Below are positions 28,390-36,658 of a stretch of DNA of 64,000 nucleotides, piece by piece (position 1 is the stretch's first letter; every line of letters starts with the position of its first letter). Source of the DNA: Pseudomonas laurentiana (GTDB lineage: Bacteria > Pseudomonadota > Gammaproteobacteria > Pseudomonadales > Pseudomonadaceae); assembly GCF_014648275.1 (NCBI RefSeq), contig NZ_BMQU01000007.1:173562-237561 (forward strand), read 5' to 3'. The position numbers and the translations under genes were made by a program. The notes beneath the pieces are model-generated. The model was not told the DNA's origin and did not search any database. It saw only the letters and a list, made by a program, of their open reading frames with translations.

Positions 28390-29883
28390 ATGTCTCTTGC
28401 TATCGTTCACAGCCGCGCCCAGGTTGGCGTACTGGCTCCAGCCGTTACCGTCGAGGCGCACCTGGCCAACGGCCTGCCCACACTCACCCTGGTTGGGCTA
28501 CCCGAAGCCACGGTCAAGGAAAGCAAGGACCGGGTACGCAGCGCGATACTCAACTCCAGCCTGGAGTTTCCTGCCCGACGAATCACGCTCAACCTCGCCC
28601 CTGCCGACTTGCCCAAGGATGGCGGGCGCTTCGACCTGGCCATCGCACTGGGCATTCTCGCTGCCAACGGGCAGATCCCCATCATGGCACTGCATGACGT
28701 GGAGTGCCTTGGCGAGCTGGCGTTATCCGGGGCGATTCGCCCGGTGCAAGGCGTGCTCCCGGCCGCGCTGGCTGCACGTGATGCCGGGCGGGCGCTGGTG
28801 GTACCGAAAGAAAATGCCGAAGAAGCCTGCATGGCCTCCGGGCTGACCGTATTCGCCGTCGAACACCTGCTGGAGCTGGTCGGACACTTCAACGCTCAGG
28901 AGCCGCTCTCGCCCTACCGCGCCAACGGCCTGATCCTGCAAAGCCGGCCCTACCCCGACCTGAGTGAAGTGCAAGGCCAGATTGCTGCCAAACGCGCATT
29001 GTTGGTGGCCGCAGCCGGGGCGCATAACCTGCTGTTCAGCGGCCCGCCCGGCACCGGCAAGACGCTCCTCGCCAGCCGCTTGCCTGGCCTGCTGCCACCG
29101 CTGGACGAGCGAGAGGCGTTGGAGGTGGCGGCGATCCAGTCGGTGGCCAGCCCAGTGCCGCTGAACAGCTGGCCGCAGCGCCCGTTTCGCCACCCACATC
29201 ACTCGGCCTCCGGAGCGGCACTGGTGGGCGGTGGCAGTCGACCACAACCCGGTGAAATCACCCTAGCCCATCATGGCGTGTTGTTTCTCGATGAACTGCC
29301 GGAGTTCGAGCGGCGTGTACTTGAGGTGCTGCGCGAGCCCCTGGAGTCAGGCGAAATCGTGATTGCCCGGGCCCGTGACAAAATTCGTTTCCCGGCGCGC
29401 TTTCAACTGGTGGCGGCGATGAACCCCTGCCCCTGCGGCTACCTGGGCGACCCGAATGGGCGCTGTCGCTGCAGCAGCGAGCAGGTCCAGCGTTACCGCA
29501 ACAAACTCTCCGGCCCGCTGCTGGACCGTATCGACCTGCACCTGACCGTTGCCCGCGAAGCCACGGCGCTGGCACCAACGGCCCGCAGTGACGACAACAG
29601 CGCCAACGCCGCCGCCCACGTCGCCGCCGCCCGCACACTGCAGCAACAACGCCAAGGCTGCGCCAATGCCTTCCTCGACCTGCCCGGCCTGCGCACGCAT
29701 TGCCCGTTATCCACAGCCGACGAACGCTGGCTGGAAAGCGCGTGCGAACGCCTGACCCTGTCATTACGCTCGGCCCACCGCCTGCTGAAGGTGGCGCGCA
29801 CCCTCGCAGACCTGGAGCAGGCCAAACACATCAGCCGCGCACACTTGGCCGAAGCCCTGCAGTATCGTCCGGCAACGCAGTAA
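28390..29883 (+). CDS. comM: YifB/ComM family Mg-chelatase-like AAA+ ATPase
   Basis: 497 residues. N-terminal Lon-protease-like ChlI domain (SLAIVHSRAQVGVLAP, VGLPEATVKESKDRVRSA), Walker A GPPGTGKTLLASRLP, Walker B HGVLFLDELPEF, and a C-terminal Cys-rich segment CPCGYLGDPNGRCRC. ComM is a hexameric helicase that drives branch migration of incoming DNA during natural transformation. The start at 28390 (MSLAIVHSRAQVG) matches homologues although the frame is open upstream. Confidence 0.92.
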   Translation: MSLAIVHSRAQVGVLAPAVTVEAHLANGLPTLTLVGLPEATVKESKDRVRSAILNSSLEFPARRITLNLAPADLPKDGGRFDLAIALGILAANGQIPIMALHDVECLGELALSGAIRPVQGVLPAALAARDAGRALVVPKENAEEACMASGLTVFAVEHLLELVGHFNAQEPLSPYRANGLILQSRPYPDLSEVQGQIAAKRALLVAAAGAHNLLFSGPPGTGKTLLASRLPGLLPPLDEREALEVAAIQSVASPVPLNSWPQRPFRHPHHSASGAALVGGGSRPQPGEITLAHHGVLFLDELPEFERRVLEVLREPLESGEIVIARARDKIRFPARFQLVAAMNPCPCGYLGDPNGRCRCSSEQVQRYRNKLSGPLLDRIDLHLTVAREATALAPTARSDDNSANAAAHVAAARTLQQQRQGCANAFLDLPGLRTHCPLSTADERWLESACERLTLSLRSAHRLLKVARTLADLEQAKHISRAHLAEALQYRPATQ

Positions 29884-29888
29884 GGCCA

Positions 29889-29959
29889 GCGGGCTTGCCA
29901 GCGATGCAGAGACCGTGCACCGCCGGACACCTCACGGATCTCCTCGCAGGCAAGCCTGC
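29889..29959. repeat. REP-like element pair
   Basis: GCGGGCTTGCCAGCGA (29889-29904) and TCGCAGGCAAGCCTGC (29944-29959) are inverted copies with two differences, as in Pseudomonas REP doublets. The right arm and its flank recur at about 30680-30740 and 31119-31145. Confidence 0.6.
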
Positions 29960-30002
29960 TCACCACATAGATCGTGAAAAGCCGGCCTTGCCAACCACCG
30001 CA

Positions 30003-30230
30003 CTACACCCCTACCGAGCCCGCCCCCTCCAACACCGCATTCACCAGCGCTCGCGCCATTTCCGCGTGTTGGGCAATGCTCAACACCAACGCCTTATCGT
30101 TCAAACTCAAGTGGTCGGCGGCGTCGCTGGCGGTGGCCTCGACAACGCTGAGCAGCACACTGGCATGCATCAATGCGTCTTCGCCGCACCCGCCTATGGG
30201 TCGTAAATACCGTGGTCCTTTAAGCATCAT
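30003..30230 (-). CDS. small DUF3077/DUF6124-like protein
   Basis: 75 residues. After a short polar start the sequence EDALMHASVLLSVVEATASD, then AALVLSIAQHAEMARALVN-type helices, resembles the helical C-terminal core of the Pseudomonas DUF3077/DUF6124 proteins, of unknown function; full-length members are somewhat longer. GAGGGT precedes the ATG at 30230. A decayed copy of the same gene lies at 30738-30822. It is divergent from the XRE regulator gene 18 bases away. Confidence 0.5.
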   Translation of the reverse strand: MMLKGPRYLRPIGGCGEDALMHASVLLSVVEATASDAADHLSLNDKALVLSIAQHAEMARALVNAVLEGAGSVGV

Positions 30231-30248
30231 AACGACACCCTCGAAGGC

Positions 30249-30494
30249 ATGGCAAGAATCTCGGTAGAACACGATAAAGACAGCAGTCTCATGAGATTGG
30301 GTGCTGCGGTGCGTGCTCGACGCAAAGCACTCGGCCTGTCCCAGGAAGCCCTCGCTGATGCAGCAGGGATTGATCGTGCGCACATGGGGAAAATCGAACG
30401 CGGAGAGCGGAACGTCACCTTCCTGAACATCGTCCGCATCGCAGTTGCCATGCAGTGCAGGCCTTCCGATTTGCTGTTAGCGGCTGAGCTTTAG
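30249..30494 (+). CDS. XRE-family helix-turn-helix regulator
   Basis: 81 residues consisting of one Cro/C1-type helix-turn-helix: LGAAVRARRKALGLSQEALADAAGIDRAHMGKIERGERN, then FLNIVRIAVAMQCRPSDLL. It is a single-domain DNA-binding protein. Its start may be ATG 30249 or ATG 30291; neither has a strong ribosome binding site. It sits between the DUF3077-like gene and the upstream fold-back element, which directly abut each other in the second repeat unit, so the XRE gene looks inserted into the unit or was lost from the other copy. Confidence 0.8.
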   Translation: MARISVEHDKDSSLMRLGAAVRARRKALGLSQEALADAAGIDRAHMGKIERGERNVTFLNIVRIAVAMQCRPSDLLLAAEL

Positions 30495-30501
30495 CACAAA
30501 A

Positions 30502-30660
30502 GGTGGCGGCTGTACGCGGGTTCGCAGACCGGGCATAGAAACCGGCGCACCCGAAAGTGCCCCACGTACCGCCGCCATAACACAGTGATGACAAGACCAA
30601 GAAGTAAGGGCGCTGAGTTACCCGCCTGGCCGCTTAATCTGGTCATTGCGACAGCAGTCG
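30502..30660 (-). repeat. fold-back leader element, copy A
   Basis: The first ~75 bases can fold: an outer stem of about 16 bp (30505-30520 with 30561-30576, two mismatches), with an inner hairpin GGCGCAC...GTGCC (30544-30560) and a CCGG..CCGG hairpin (30529-30545). The similarity with copy B extends about 160 bases. Imperfect pairs become G-U on the reverse strand more often than on the forward, so leftward transcription, towards the DUF3077-like gene, fits better. It could also be a small coding region, since one reverse frame is shared between copies. Confidence 0.5.
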
Positions 30661-30679
30661 CCATGCAGATGCGGCACAG

Positions 30680-30740
30680 CTTCGGAGACCTCACTGATAC
30701 CCTCGCAGGCAAGCCTGCTCACCATACAGATCGTGGAGCA
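30680..30740. repeat. REP-like flank, second copy
   Basis: This stretch shares CCTCGCAGGCAAGCCTGCTC and the following TAC/AGATCGTG with the first REP element at about 29930-29976, marking the start of the second repeat unit. Confidence 0.5.
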
Positions 30741-30822
30741 TCGCGCTCATCACCAACGTCCTGTGTTCAAACTCAGGCGAGCAACCTATTGGCCTGCATC
30801 AATGCATGTTCGCTGTAACGTT
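30738..30822 (-). pseudogene. decayed DUF3077-like gene remnant
   Basis: Read leftward it gives EHALMQANRLLA and then a stop, matching EDALMHASVLLS of the intact gene at 30003-30230. The following bases (TTTGAACACAGGACGTTGGTGATGAGC) align with a later part of that gene after a deletion of about 50-70 bases. Written as two pieces: the first part around 30790-30822, the second around 30745-30775. Confidence 0.5.
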
Positions 30823-30839
30823 TGCTGCGAAACGAAATG

Positions 30840-31000
30840 GGTGGCGGCCGTACGCGGGTTAGCAGACCGGGCATAGGAACCGGCGCACCCAAAAGTGCCC
30901 TGCGTACAACCGCCATGACGCGGTGAAGAAAGGACCGAAAAATAGGCGCACTCAGTTACTCGCTTGGCGACTCCATCTGGTCGTCGCGTCGGCGACAGTG
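30840..31000 (-). repeat. fold-back leader element, copy B
   Basis: Near-copy of the 30502-30660 element, with the same outer stem and inner hairpins and a dozen or so differences in the first 80 bases. Here it lies directly ahead (leftward) of the decayed DUF3077-like remnant, 18 bases away, which is why I read it as a 5' leader of those genes. Confidence 0.5.
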
Positions 31001-31220
31001 ATCGCAGAGTAGGCAGCGAACAAGGTTGCCGCAACCGAGTAATGGCCCGCAGGACATGATTCAGAAGCCTCTGACAGAAAACAGCTACAGCCCTGCAGAA
31101 GCCACACACCACCGCACACTTCACTGATACCCTCGCAGGCAAGATGGCTTCCCCCGGATCACTCTGGATTTCCCCGGATTCTGCTCTTTACTTTCAGCAG
31201 CTCACCGAGCCGAGACGCGC
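31001..31220. other. region before the channel gene
   Basis: No gene supported. A third copy of the REP-like tail (TCACTGATACCCTCGCAGGC, starting 31121) ends near 31145. The remaining bases lead to the ATG at 31221; AGCCGAGA lies ahead of it but no strong promoter is evident. Confidence 0.35.
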
Positions 31221-32651
31221 ATGTTTGAACTTATCCACAACTGGCCTTTGCTGATCGGTGCGACCCTGCTGCTGATCGACCTGCTGCTTTGGCGCGCGAT
31301 TCCGGCAGAGCGGCGCAATGCGCGCATCACGGCACGCTTGCTGGCCTTTCTATTGTTCAGCTGGGTGTTGATCAGTGCGGGGATGAGCCCGCTGCAACCG
31401 GCCCCTTGGGTTGAGGATGTACCGCGCAATTTACTGGCAACCGTACTGGAAATCGTCTGGTGGCTGTTCGCCGCACGTACGCTGACGGTTGTGCTCGGGT
31501 TGATGTTGATTGTTCGTAGCGGGCATACCGGTCGGCTGTTGCAGGATGTGCTGGGAGCGATCATTTTCCTGATTGCTATCGTCGCGGCGGCCGCCTACGT
31601 CATGCAGTTGCCGGTTAAAGGCCTGTTGGCCACCTCAGGCGCCATGGCGATCATCGTCGGCCTGGCCTTGCAGAGCACCCTGAGCGATGTGTTCTCCGGG
31701 ATTGTGTTGAACACCACCCGGCCCTATCAAATCGATGACTGGATCTCCATCGACGGCACCGAAGGCAAGGTGCTGGATATCGACTGGCGGGCAACCCGTT
31801 TGCTCACGGCCAACGGCAGTATGGCGGTGATTCCGAACTCGGTAGCGGCCAAGGCCAAACTGCTGAACTTCAGTCGCCCGAACGATGTTCACGGGGTATC
31901 GATCAGTGTCGTGGTGCCCTCGCAGATTCGCCCGCGACGCGTCCTCGATGCCTTGGAAAAGGCCCTGCAGGGCACCAGCGCCCTACTCGCCAACCCCAAA
32001 GCCAAGGCCACGGTAAAGAGCGTCAGCCTGGAATCGGTGGAGTACGAGGCCAGTGGCTTCGTCGCGGCCATGGGTACGAAAACCGAGACGCGCAATTACT
32101 TGTTCGACCTCGCCCACCGCCATCTGGAGGCAGCAGGGGTCAACTGGAACCCGGACGCCGTGCCGAAGCCCTGGAGTCGTCAGCGCAGTTTGCTGGAAGA
32201 TGTGCGCATTTTTCGCTCGCTGAGCGATGAAGAAAAGGACAGCCTGAGCCAACGCATGATGCCGGTTGAGTACCTGGCCGACCAGGTGATTCTGGGGCTC
32301 AATGAGGCCTCTGATTTCCTGCTGGTGATCGGTACAGGGGTGGTCTCGGCGTCAATTCGCGACGGGGAACGTAGTGTCGAAGCGGGGCGGATGGGGCCGG
32401 GGGAGATTCTCGGTGTCGAGGGCCTGCTGGACGGTAATGACTCCAATGTGGAGTTCCGCAGCCTGACTACCTGCCTGCTCTACCGGATCGAGAAAACGGC
32501 CGTACGCAGTTGCCTGGAGCAACGCGAAGAGGTGAAAAGCGCGCTGAGCAAGTTGCAGCGCCATCGTCAGCAAGCCAGCCAGTCGCTGTTGTTACAGCGA
32601 CCGGCTGCGGTCAAGAAAGGCGGCTTCCTGAGCTGGCTAAAGCCGCACTAA
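31221..32651 (+). CDS. MscS-family mechanosensitive channel with cyclic-nucleotide-binding domain
   Basis: 476 residues. About five N-terminal membrane helices, the last containing the Gly/Ala-rich pore segment (ATSGAMAIIVGLALQSTLSD); then the MscS beta domain (FSGIVLNTTRPYQIDDWISI, VIPNSVAAKAKLLNFSRP), and a C-terminal cNMP-binding domain (about 325-445: DVRIFRSLSDEEKDSL, GPGEILGVEGLLDGND). Such fusions are bacterial cyclic-nucleotide-gated MscS relatives and may be gated by cAMP rather than tension. CyaA in this window would be the source of the ligand. It converges with the amaA gene, overlapping stops by four bases. Confidence 0.88.
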   Translation: MFELIHNWPLLIGATLLLIDLLLWRAIPAERRNARITARLLAFLLFSWVLISAGMSPLQPAPWVEDVPRNLLATVLEIVWWLFAARTLTVVLGLMLIVRSGHTGRLLQDVLGAIIFLIAIVAAAAYVMQLPVKGLLATSGAMAIIVGLALQSTLSDVFSGIVLNTTRPYQIDDWISIDGTEGKVLDIDWRATRLLTANGSMAVIPNSVAAKAKLLNFSRPNDVHGVSISVVVPSQIRPRRVLDALEKALQGTSALLANPKAKATVKSVSLESVEYEASGFVAAMGTKTETRNYLFDLAHRHLEAAGVNWNPDAVPKPWSRQRSLLEDVRIFRSLSDEEKDSLSQRMMPVEYLADQVILGLNEASDFLLVIGTGVVSASIRDGERSVEAGRMGPGEILGVEGLLDGNDSNVEFRSLTTCLLYRIEKTAVRSCLEQREEVKSALSKLQRHRQQASQSLLLQRPAAVKKGGFLSWLKPH

Positions 32652-33934
32652 AGCACGACTCGCAGGCACTGACCGGCGTGGTACAGCGAGAAGCCGGTCT
32701 CGTAGAAGCCAGTACGCAGCGAAGCACCCGTCACCGGTTTCATCGGCGAGAATGGAATCGGCAGTTCGTCCGGGTTGTCCCTGAGCAGGTACTCGGCAAA
32801 GGCCTTGCCAATCACTGTACCGGTGGTATTGCCACGCCCGTTGTAACCGGTCACCGCCACAATGCCCGGAGCAGGTTCGAACAGCCGCATCAGGTGATCA
32901 GGGGTGAAGTCGATGCAACCGGTCCAGTGCATTTCCCACTCAACCTTGCCCAGTTGCGGGAAGTAATGGCTCTGGATGCGGTCAGCCCAACTGCGGATAA
33001 ACCAGGTCGGTTTGTTGTCGACCCGCCCCAGGCTGCCCAGCAGCAGGCGGCCCTGATCGTCACGACGAATGCTGCTGAGCACGGTGCGTGTGTCCCAGGA
33101 CCCCTGACCATGCTTGAGCACGTTGTCCGCAGCGGCACCGCTCAGCGGCACTGACGCCACTTGATAGTAGTAACCACGGAAGAAGTTGCGCTGAAGGTCG
33201 GTCCAGTCACCTTCGGTGTAGGCACCGGTGGAGATGATGACCTTGTCGGCGCAGACCGAACCCTTGGCGGTCTTGACCCGCCAGGCGCGGCCTTCGCGCA
33301 CCAATCCCTGAACCGCGGACTGCTGATGAATCTGCCCGCCCAGGCGCAGCACGGCAGCGGCCAGACCACGGGTATAACCCATCGGGTTGATGGTGCCGGC
33401 GCGGCGGTCGAGCAGCGCGGCGGAAATCTTGTCGGTACCGCAGTATTCCTGGCAACGAGCACCCGTGAGCAGCTCGACGTCGGCACCACGGCGGCTCCAT
33501 TGGGCATGCCGGGCTTCAAGGTCGGCCACACCGCTGGCATTGTGTGCCATGTGCAGCGTGCCTTCGTTACGGGCCTGGCAATCAATGCCCAGACGCTTGA
33601 TGGTGGCAAACACCTCAGCCGGGGCTTCGCCCAGTACCTTGTTCAGGCGGCTGCCTTGTTGCTGGCCGAGGGTCGCTTCAACGTCATCCGGACGAATCCA
33701 GGTGCCGGCGTTGACCAGGCCAACGTTGCGTCCCGAGCCGCCGTGGCCGATCTTCCAGGCCTCCAGCAGCACCACGCGCTTGCCTTGTTCCAGCAAATGG
33801 ATCGCAGCGGACAAGCCGGTAATACCGCCGCCGATGATGCACACATCGGCCTTGATGTCCGCGCTCAACTCGGCAGACGGGGCCGCCGCCGGTGTAACGA
33901 ACTCCCATAGACACTCTTGACGCAGGTCGGTCAT
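32648..33934 (-). CDS. amaA: L-pipecolate oxidase (FAD-dependent)
   Basis: 428 residues of the DAO family, with the FAD dinucleotide motif CIIGGGITGLSAAIHLLE near residue 30 and a C-terminal GYNGRGNTTGTVIGKAFAEY. The gene neighbours amaB, lysR and hglS as in P. putida KT2440, where AmaA oxidises L-pipecolate to piperideine-6-carboxylate in D-lysine catabolism. I start at 33934 (MTDLRQECLWEF). It is on the same strand as amaB but a large hairpin separates the two. Confidence 0.85.
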   Translation of the reverse strand: MTDLRQECLWEFVTPAAAPSAELSADIKADVCIIGGGITGLSAAIHLLEQGKRVVLLEAWKIGHGGSGRNVGLVNAGTWIRPDDVEATLGQQQGSRLNKVLGEAPAEVFATIKRLGIDCQARNEGTLHMAHNASGVADLEARHAQWSRRGADVELLTGARCQEYCGTDKISAALLDRRAGTINPMGYTRGLAAAVLRLGGQIHQQSAVQGLVREGRAWRVKTAKGSVCADKVIISTGAYTEGDWTDLQRNFFRGYYYQVASVPLSGAAADNVLKHGQGSWDTRTVLSSIRRDDQGRLLLGSLGRVDNKPTWFIRSWADRIQSHYFPQLGKVEWEMHWTGCIDFTPDHLMRLFEPAPGIVAVTGYNGRGNTTGTVIGKAFAEYLLRDNPDELPIPFSPMKPVTGASLRTGFYETGFSLYHAGQCLRVVL

Positions 33935-33973
33935 GGTCGGCTCCGCTTTATTGATCTTTTTAGTCGGTGGAAA

Positions 33974-34028
33974 CCCCATCGCCGGCAACGCCAGCGCCCA
34001 TTAGGGGCTGGCCTTGCCGGCGATGGGG
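33974..34028 (-). terminator. long hairpin between amaB and amaA
   Basis: Perfect 15-bp arms (33974-33988 and 34014-34028), with a further inner stem GCCAG/CTGGC. It lies between two codirectional genes and could stop part of the amaB transcript or be a REP-like element protecting its 3' end. Confidence 0.65.
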
Positions 34029-34041
34029 GCCTGAGTGGCTA

Positions 34042-35532
34042 TCAGTCGAACACAATACCCTGCGCCAGCGGAAGCTCACGCGAGTAGTTCACGGTGTTGG
34101 TCTGACGACGCATGTAGGCCTTCCAGGAATCGGAACCCGACTCACGGCCACCGCCCGTTTCTTTTTCGCCACCGAAGGCGCCACCGATTTCCGCACCGCT
34201 GGTGCCAATGTTGACGTTGGCGATGCCGCAGTCACTGCCGGCTGCACTCTGGAAGCGCTCGGCTTCACGCAGGTCGGTGGTGAAGATGCATGACGACAGG
34301 CCTTGAGGCACTTCGTTGTTCAGACGCAGGGCTTCCTCGAACTCGTCGTAGGCCAGCACGTAGAGAATCGGCGCGAACGTTTCGTGACGCACGACTTCAG
34401 TCTGGGCCGGCATTTCGACGATGGCCGGGGCCACGTAGTAGGCGTTCGGGTAGTCCTGCTGCAATTGGCGCTCGCCACCAAACACAATGCCGCCTTCGTC
34501 ACGGGCACGGGCCAGGGAGTCCTGCATGGCCTGGAAGGATTGCTTGTCGATCAGCGGGCCAATCAGGTTGTCCTTGCGTGGGTCACCGATGCGTACTTTG
34601 CCGTAGGCGGCTTTGACACGGGCGATGACCTCGTCCTTGATCGAGCGGTGCACGATCAGGCGGCGCAGGGTGGTGCAACGCTGGCCGGCAGTACCGACGG
34701 CGCTGAACAGGATGCCACGCACAGCCAGGTCCAGGTCGGCGCTTGGCGCCAGGATCATGGCGTTGTTGCCACCCAGCTCGAGGATGCTGCGACCGAAGCG
34801 TGCAGCCACACGTGGGCCGACTTCACGGCCCATGCGGGTGCTGCCGGTGGCGCTGACCAGCGGTACGCGTGGGTCGTCGACCAGTACCTGGCCCGCTTCG
34901 CGGTCGCCAACGATCAACTGGCTGAGGCCTTCCGGTGCATCGCCGAAGGCTTTCAGGGCTTTCTCGAACAGCGCTTGGCAAGCCAGGGCCGTCAGTGGCG
35001 TCTTTTCCGACGGTTTCCAGACCACGGCGTTACCGCAGACCAGGGCCAGCGCGGTGTTCCACGCCCACACGGCAACCGGGAAGTTGAACGCGCTGATCAC
35101 ACCGACCACACCCAGCGGGTGCCAGGTTTCACGCATGTGGTGGCCAGGGCGTTCGGAGGCGATGGTCAAACCGTACAGCTGACGCGACAGGCCAACCGCG
35201 AAGTCGCAGATGTCGATCATTTCCTGTACTTCACCCAGACCTTCCTGAGTGATCTTGCCCGCTTCGACAGACACCAGTTCGCCGAGCTGCGCCTTGTGCT
35301 CACGCAGCACTTCGCCGAACAGACGAATCAACTCGCCACGGCGTGGCGCTGGGACATTGCGCCAGGCCTGGAAGGCTTTTTCAGCCTGGTCGATCTTGCC
35401 CACGACCTGGGCTTTGCTCTCCAGGTGAACCGAGGCAATGACGCTGCCATCGATGGGGGTGTGAATGGGATGGTTGCCATTGGTGTAGGCACTGGCCGGT
35501 ACACCCAGGCGATCAAGCAGTCCATCAACCAT
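34042..35532 (-). CDS. amaB: L-piperidine-6-carboxylate / aminoadipate semialdehyde dehydrogenase
   Basis: 496 residues, an aldehyde dehydrogenase of the ALDH7 type. Motifs: SAFNFPVAVWAWNTALAL, SATGSTRMGREVG, ILELGGNNAMI with the base Glu, VGTAGQRCTTLRRL with the catalytic Cys, and TSGAEIGGAFGGEKETGGGRE near the end. In P. putida AmaB makes 2-aminoadipate from the pipecolate oxidation product. Transcribed leftward; divergent from the LysR gene, with about 130 bases of shared control region. Confidence 0.9.
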   Translation of the reverse strand: MVDGLLDRLGVPASAYTNGNHPIHTPIDGSVIASVHLESKAQVVGKIDQAEKAFQAWRNVPAPRRGELIRLFGEVLREHKAQLGELVSVEAGKITQEGLGEVQEMIDICDFAVGLSRQLYGLTIASERPGHHMRETWHPLGVVGVISAFNFPVAVWAWNTALALVCGNAVVWKPSEKTPLTALACQALFEKALKAFGDAPEGLSQLIVGDREAGQVLVDDPRVPLVSATGSTRMGREVGPRVAARFGRSILELGGNNAMILAPSADLDLAVRGILFSAVGTAGQRCTTLRRLIVHRSIKDEVIARVKAAYGKVRIGDPRKDNLIGPLIDKQSFQAMQDSLARARDEGGIVFGGERQLQQDYPNAYYVAPAIVEMPAQTEVVRHETFAPILYVLAYDEFEEALRLNNEVPQGLSSCIFTTDLREAERFQSAAGSDCGIANVNIGTSGAEIGGAFGGEKETGGGRESGSDSWKAYMRRQTNTVNYSRELPLAQGIVFD

Positions 35533-35662
35533 TTTTGTTCTCCTGCATACGATGAGTAGTTGATTTCAATGACGGAGGTCAGTATTAATCCGATTACTCT
35601 GGCACAACAAACGACCTTTACTCAGCACATCATTCCGCCAGGTAATGATTAACGAGATCGCC

Positions 35663-36547
35663 ATGTCCAAACGCCTCGTGCCCTCGATGGCCGCCCTGCA
35701 ATGCTTCGAAGCGGCCGCCCGTCATTTGAGCTTTACCCGCGCGGCCGAGGAGCTGCACCTGACTCAAAGCGCTGTCAGCAAACAAGTAGCACAGCTGGAG
35801 GACATGCTGCGCCATCACCTGTTCCTGCGTATACGGCGACGCCTGCAATTGACGCCGGCCGGTGCGTTGTACCTGGCCGAAGTGAACAAGATTCTCACCC
35901 AGGTCGACATGTCGAGCCGCTACATCCTCTCCTATGGCGAACAGACCGAAGTGCTCAAGGTCGCCACCCAGCCAAGTTTCGGCGTGCGCTGGCTGATCCC
36001 GAACCTGAAGGGCTTCGGCAAACGCCACCCGAACATCCACCTGGATATCCGCAACGAGATGGAACCCTTCGCCCTGCTCCAGGGTAATGCCGATGTGGTG
36101 TTTTTCTTTGGCCAGGGCACGTGGCCCGGCGCAACCTGCATCGAGCTGTTCGGTGAGGAGATGGTGCCGGTCTGCTCGCCGGAACTGTTACAGGGGCGCA
36201 CCCTGAACGATGCCAGTGAAGTGGCCGACCTGGTGCTGCTGCAAGCCACCTCGCGCCCGGAAGCCTGGCACGAGTGGTTCCTTGAGCAGGACCTGCATTC
36301 GGCGAACAGCTATCACGGACCGCGCTTCGACACGTTCTACATGTGCCTGAGTGCCGCCCAGGCCGGTTGCGGCGTAGCCTTGGTGCCGCGCTATCTGGTG
36401 GCTCAAGAGTTGGCCGAAGGCAAGCTGGTCGTCCCTTGGCAGCATGCGATGAAAAGCAACGGCGCGTATTTCCTGGCGTTCTCCGAACATGCTGCAGAAG
36501 TGCCCAAGGTACGCAGCCTGGTGGAGTGGATTCGCGAACACGTGTGA
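35663..36547 (+). CDS. LysR-family regulator of the lysine cluster
   Basis: 294 residues. N-terminal winged helix (FEAAARHLSFTRAAEELHLTQSAVSKQVAQLE) and a periplasmic-binding-like effector domain. It resembles the GcvA subgroup. I prefer ATG 35663 (MSKRLVPSMAAL) with GAGAT upstream over the ATG at 35645. Between amaB and hglS it is the likely regulator of both; a perfect palindrome lies just after it. Confidence 0.85.
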   Translation: MSKRLVPSMAALQCFEAAARHLSFTRAAEELHLTQSAVSKQVAQLEDMLRHHLFLRIRRRLQLTPAGALYLAEVNKILTQVDMSSRYILSYGEQTEVLKVATQPSFGVRWLIPNLKGFGKRHPNIHLDIRNEMEPFALLQGNADVVFFFGQGTWPGATCIELFGEEMVPVCSPELLQGRTLNDASEVADLVLLQATSRPEAWHEWFLEQDLHSANSYHGPRFDTFYMCLSAAQAGCGVALVPRYLVAQELAEGKLVVPWQHAMKSNGAYFLAFSEHAAEVPKVRSLVEWIREHV

Positions 36548-36556
36548 GCAACGACG

Positions 36557-36575
36557 ATTCCTGAATTTCAGGAAT
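36557..36575. promoter_or_regulatory. 19-bp palindrome between lysR and hglS
   Basis: ATTCCTGAA (36557-36565) and TTCAGGAAT (36567-36575) are perfect 9-bp arms around a single T, and contain a T-N11-A as LysR sites do. It is 83 bases before hglS and 10 bases after the lysR stop, so it may be an operator for hglS. Confidence 0.45.
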
Positions 36576-36658
36576 GATGGCTCGACTTTTTTTCGCTTGT
36601 GTCGGAACAGCATTCCTCGCTTTCATGTAAGCCTGCACTTTTCACCAGGAAGCTTTCG

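Noticed and set aside
29889-31145. repeats as a CRISPR array
   Set aside because: Units are long, few and unevenly spaced, with genes inside and no cas genes.
34303-35559. 418-codon forward frame opposite amaB
   Set aside because: Shadow: amaB carries all aldehyde dehydrogenase motifs on the other strand.
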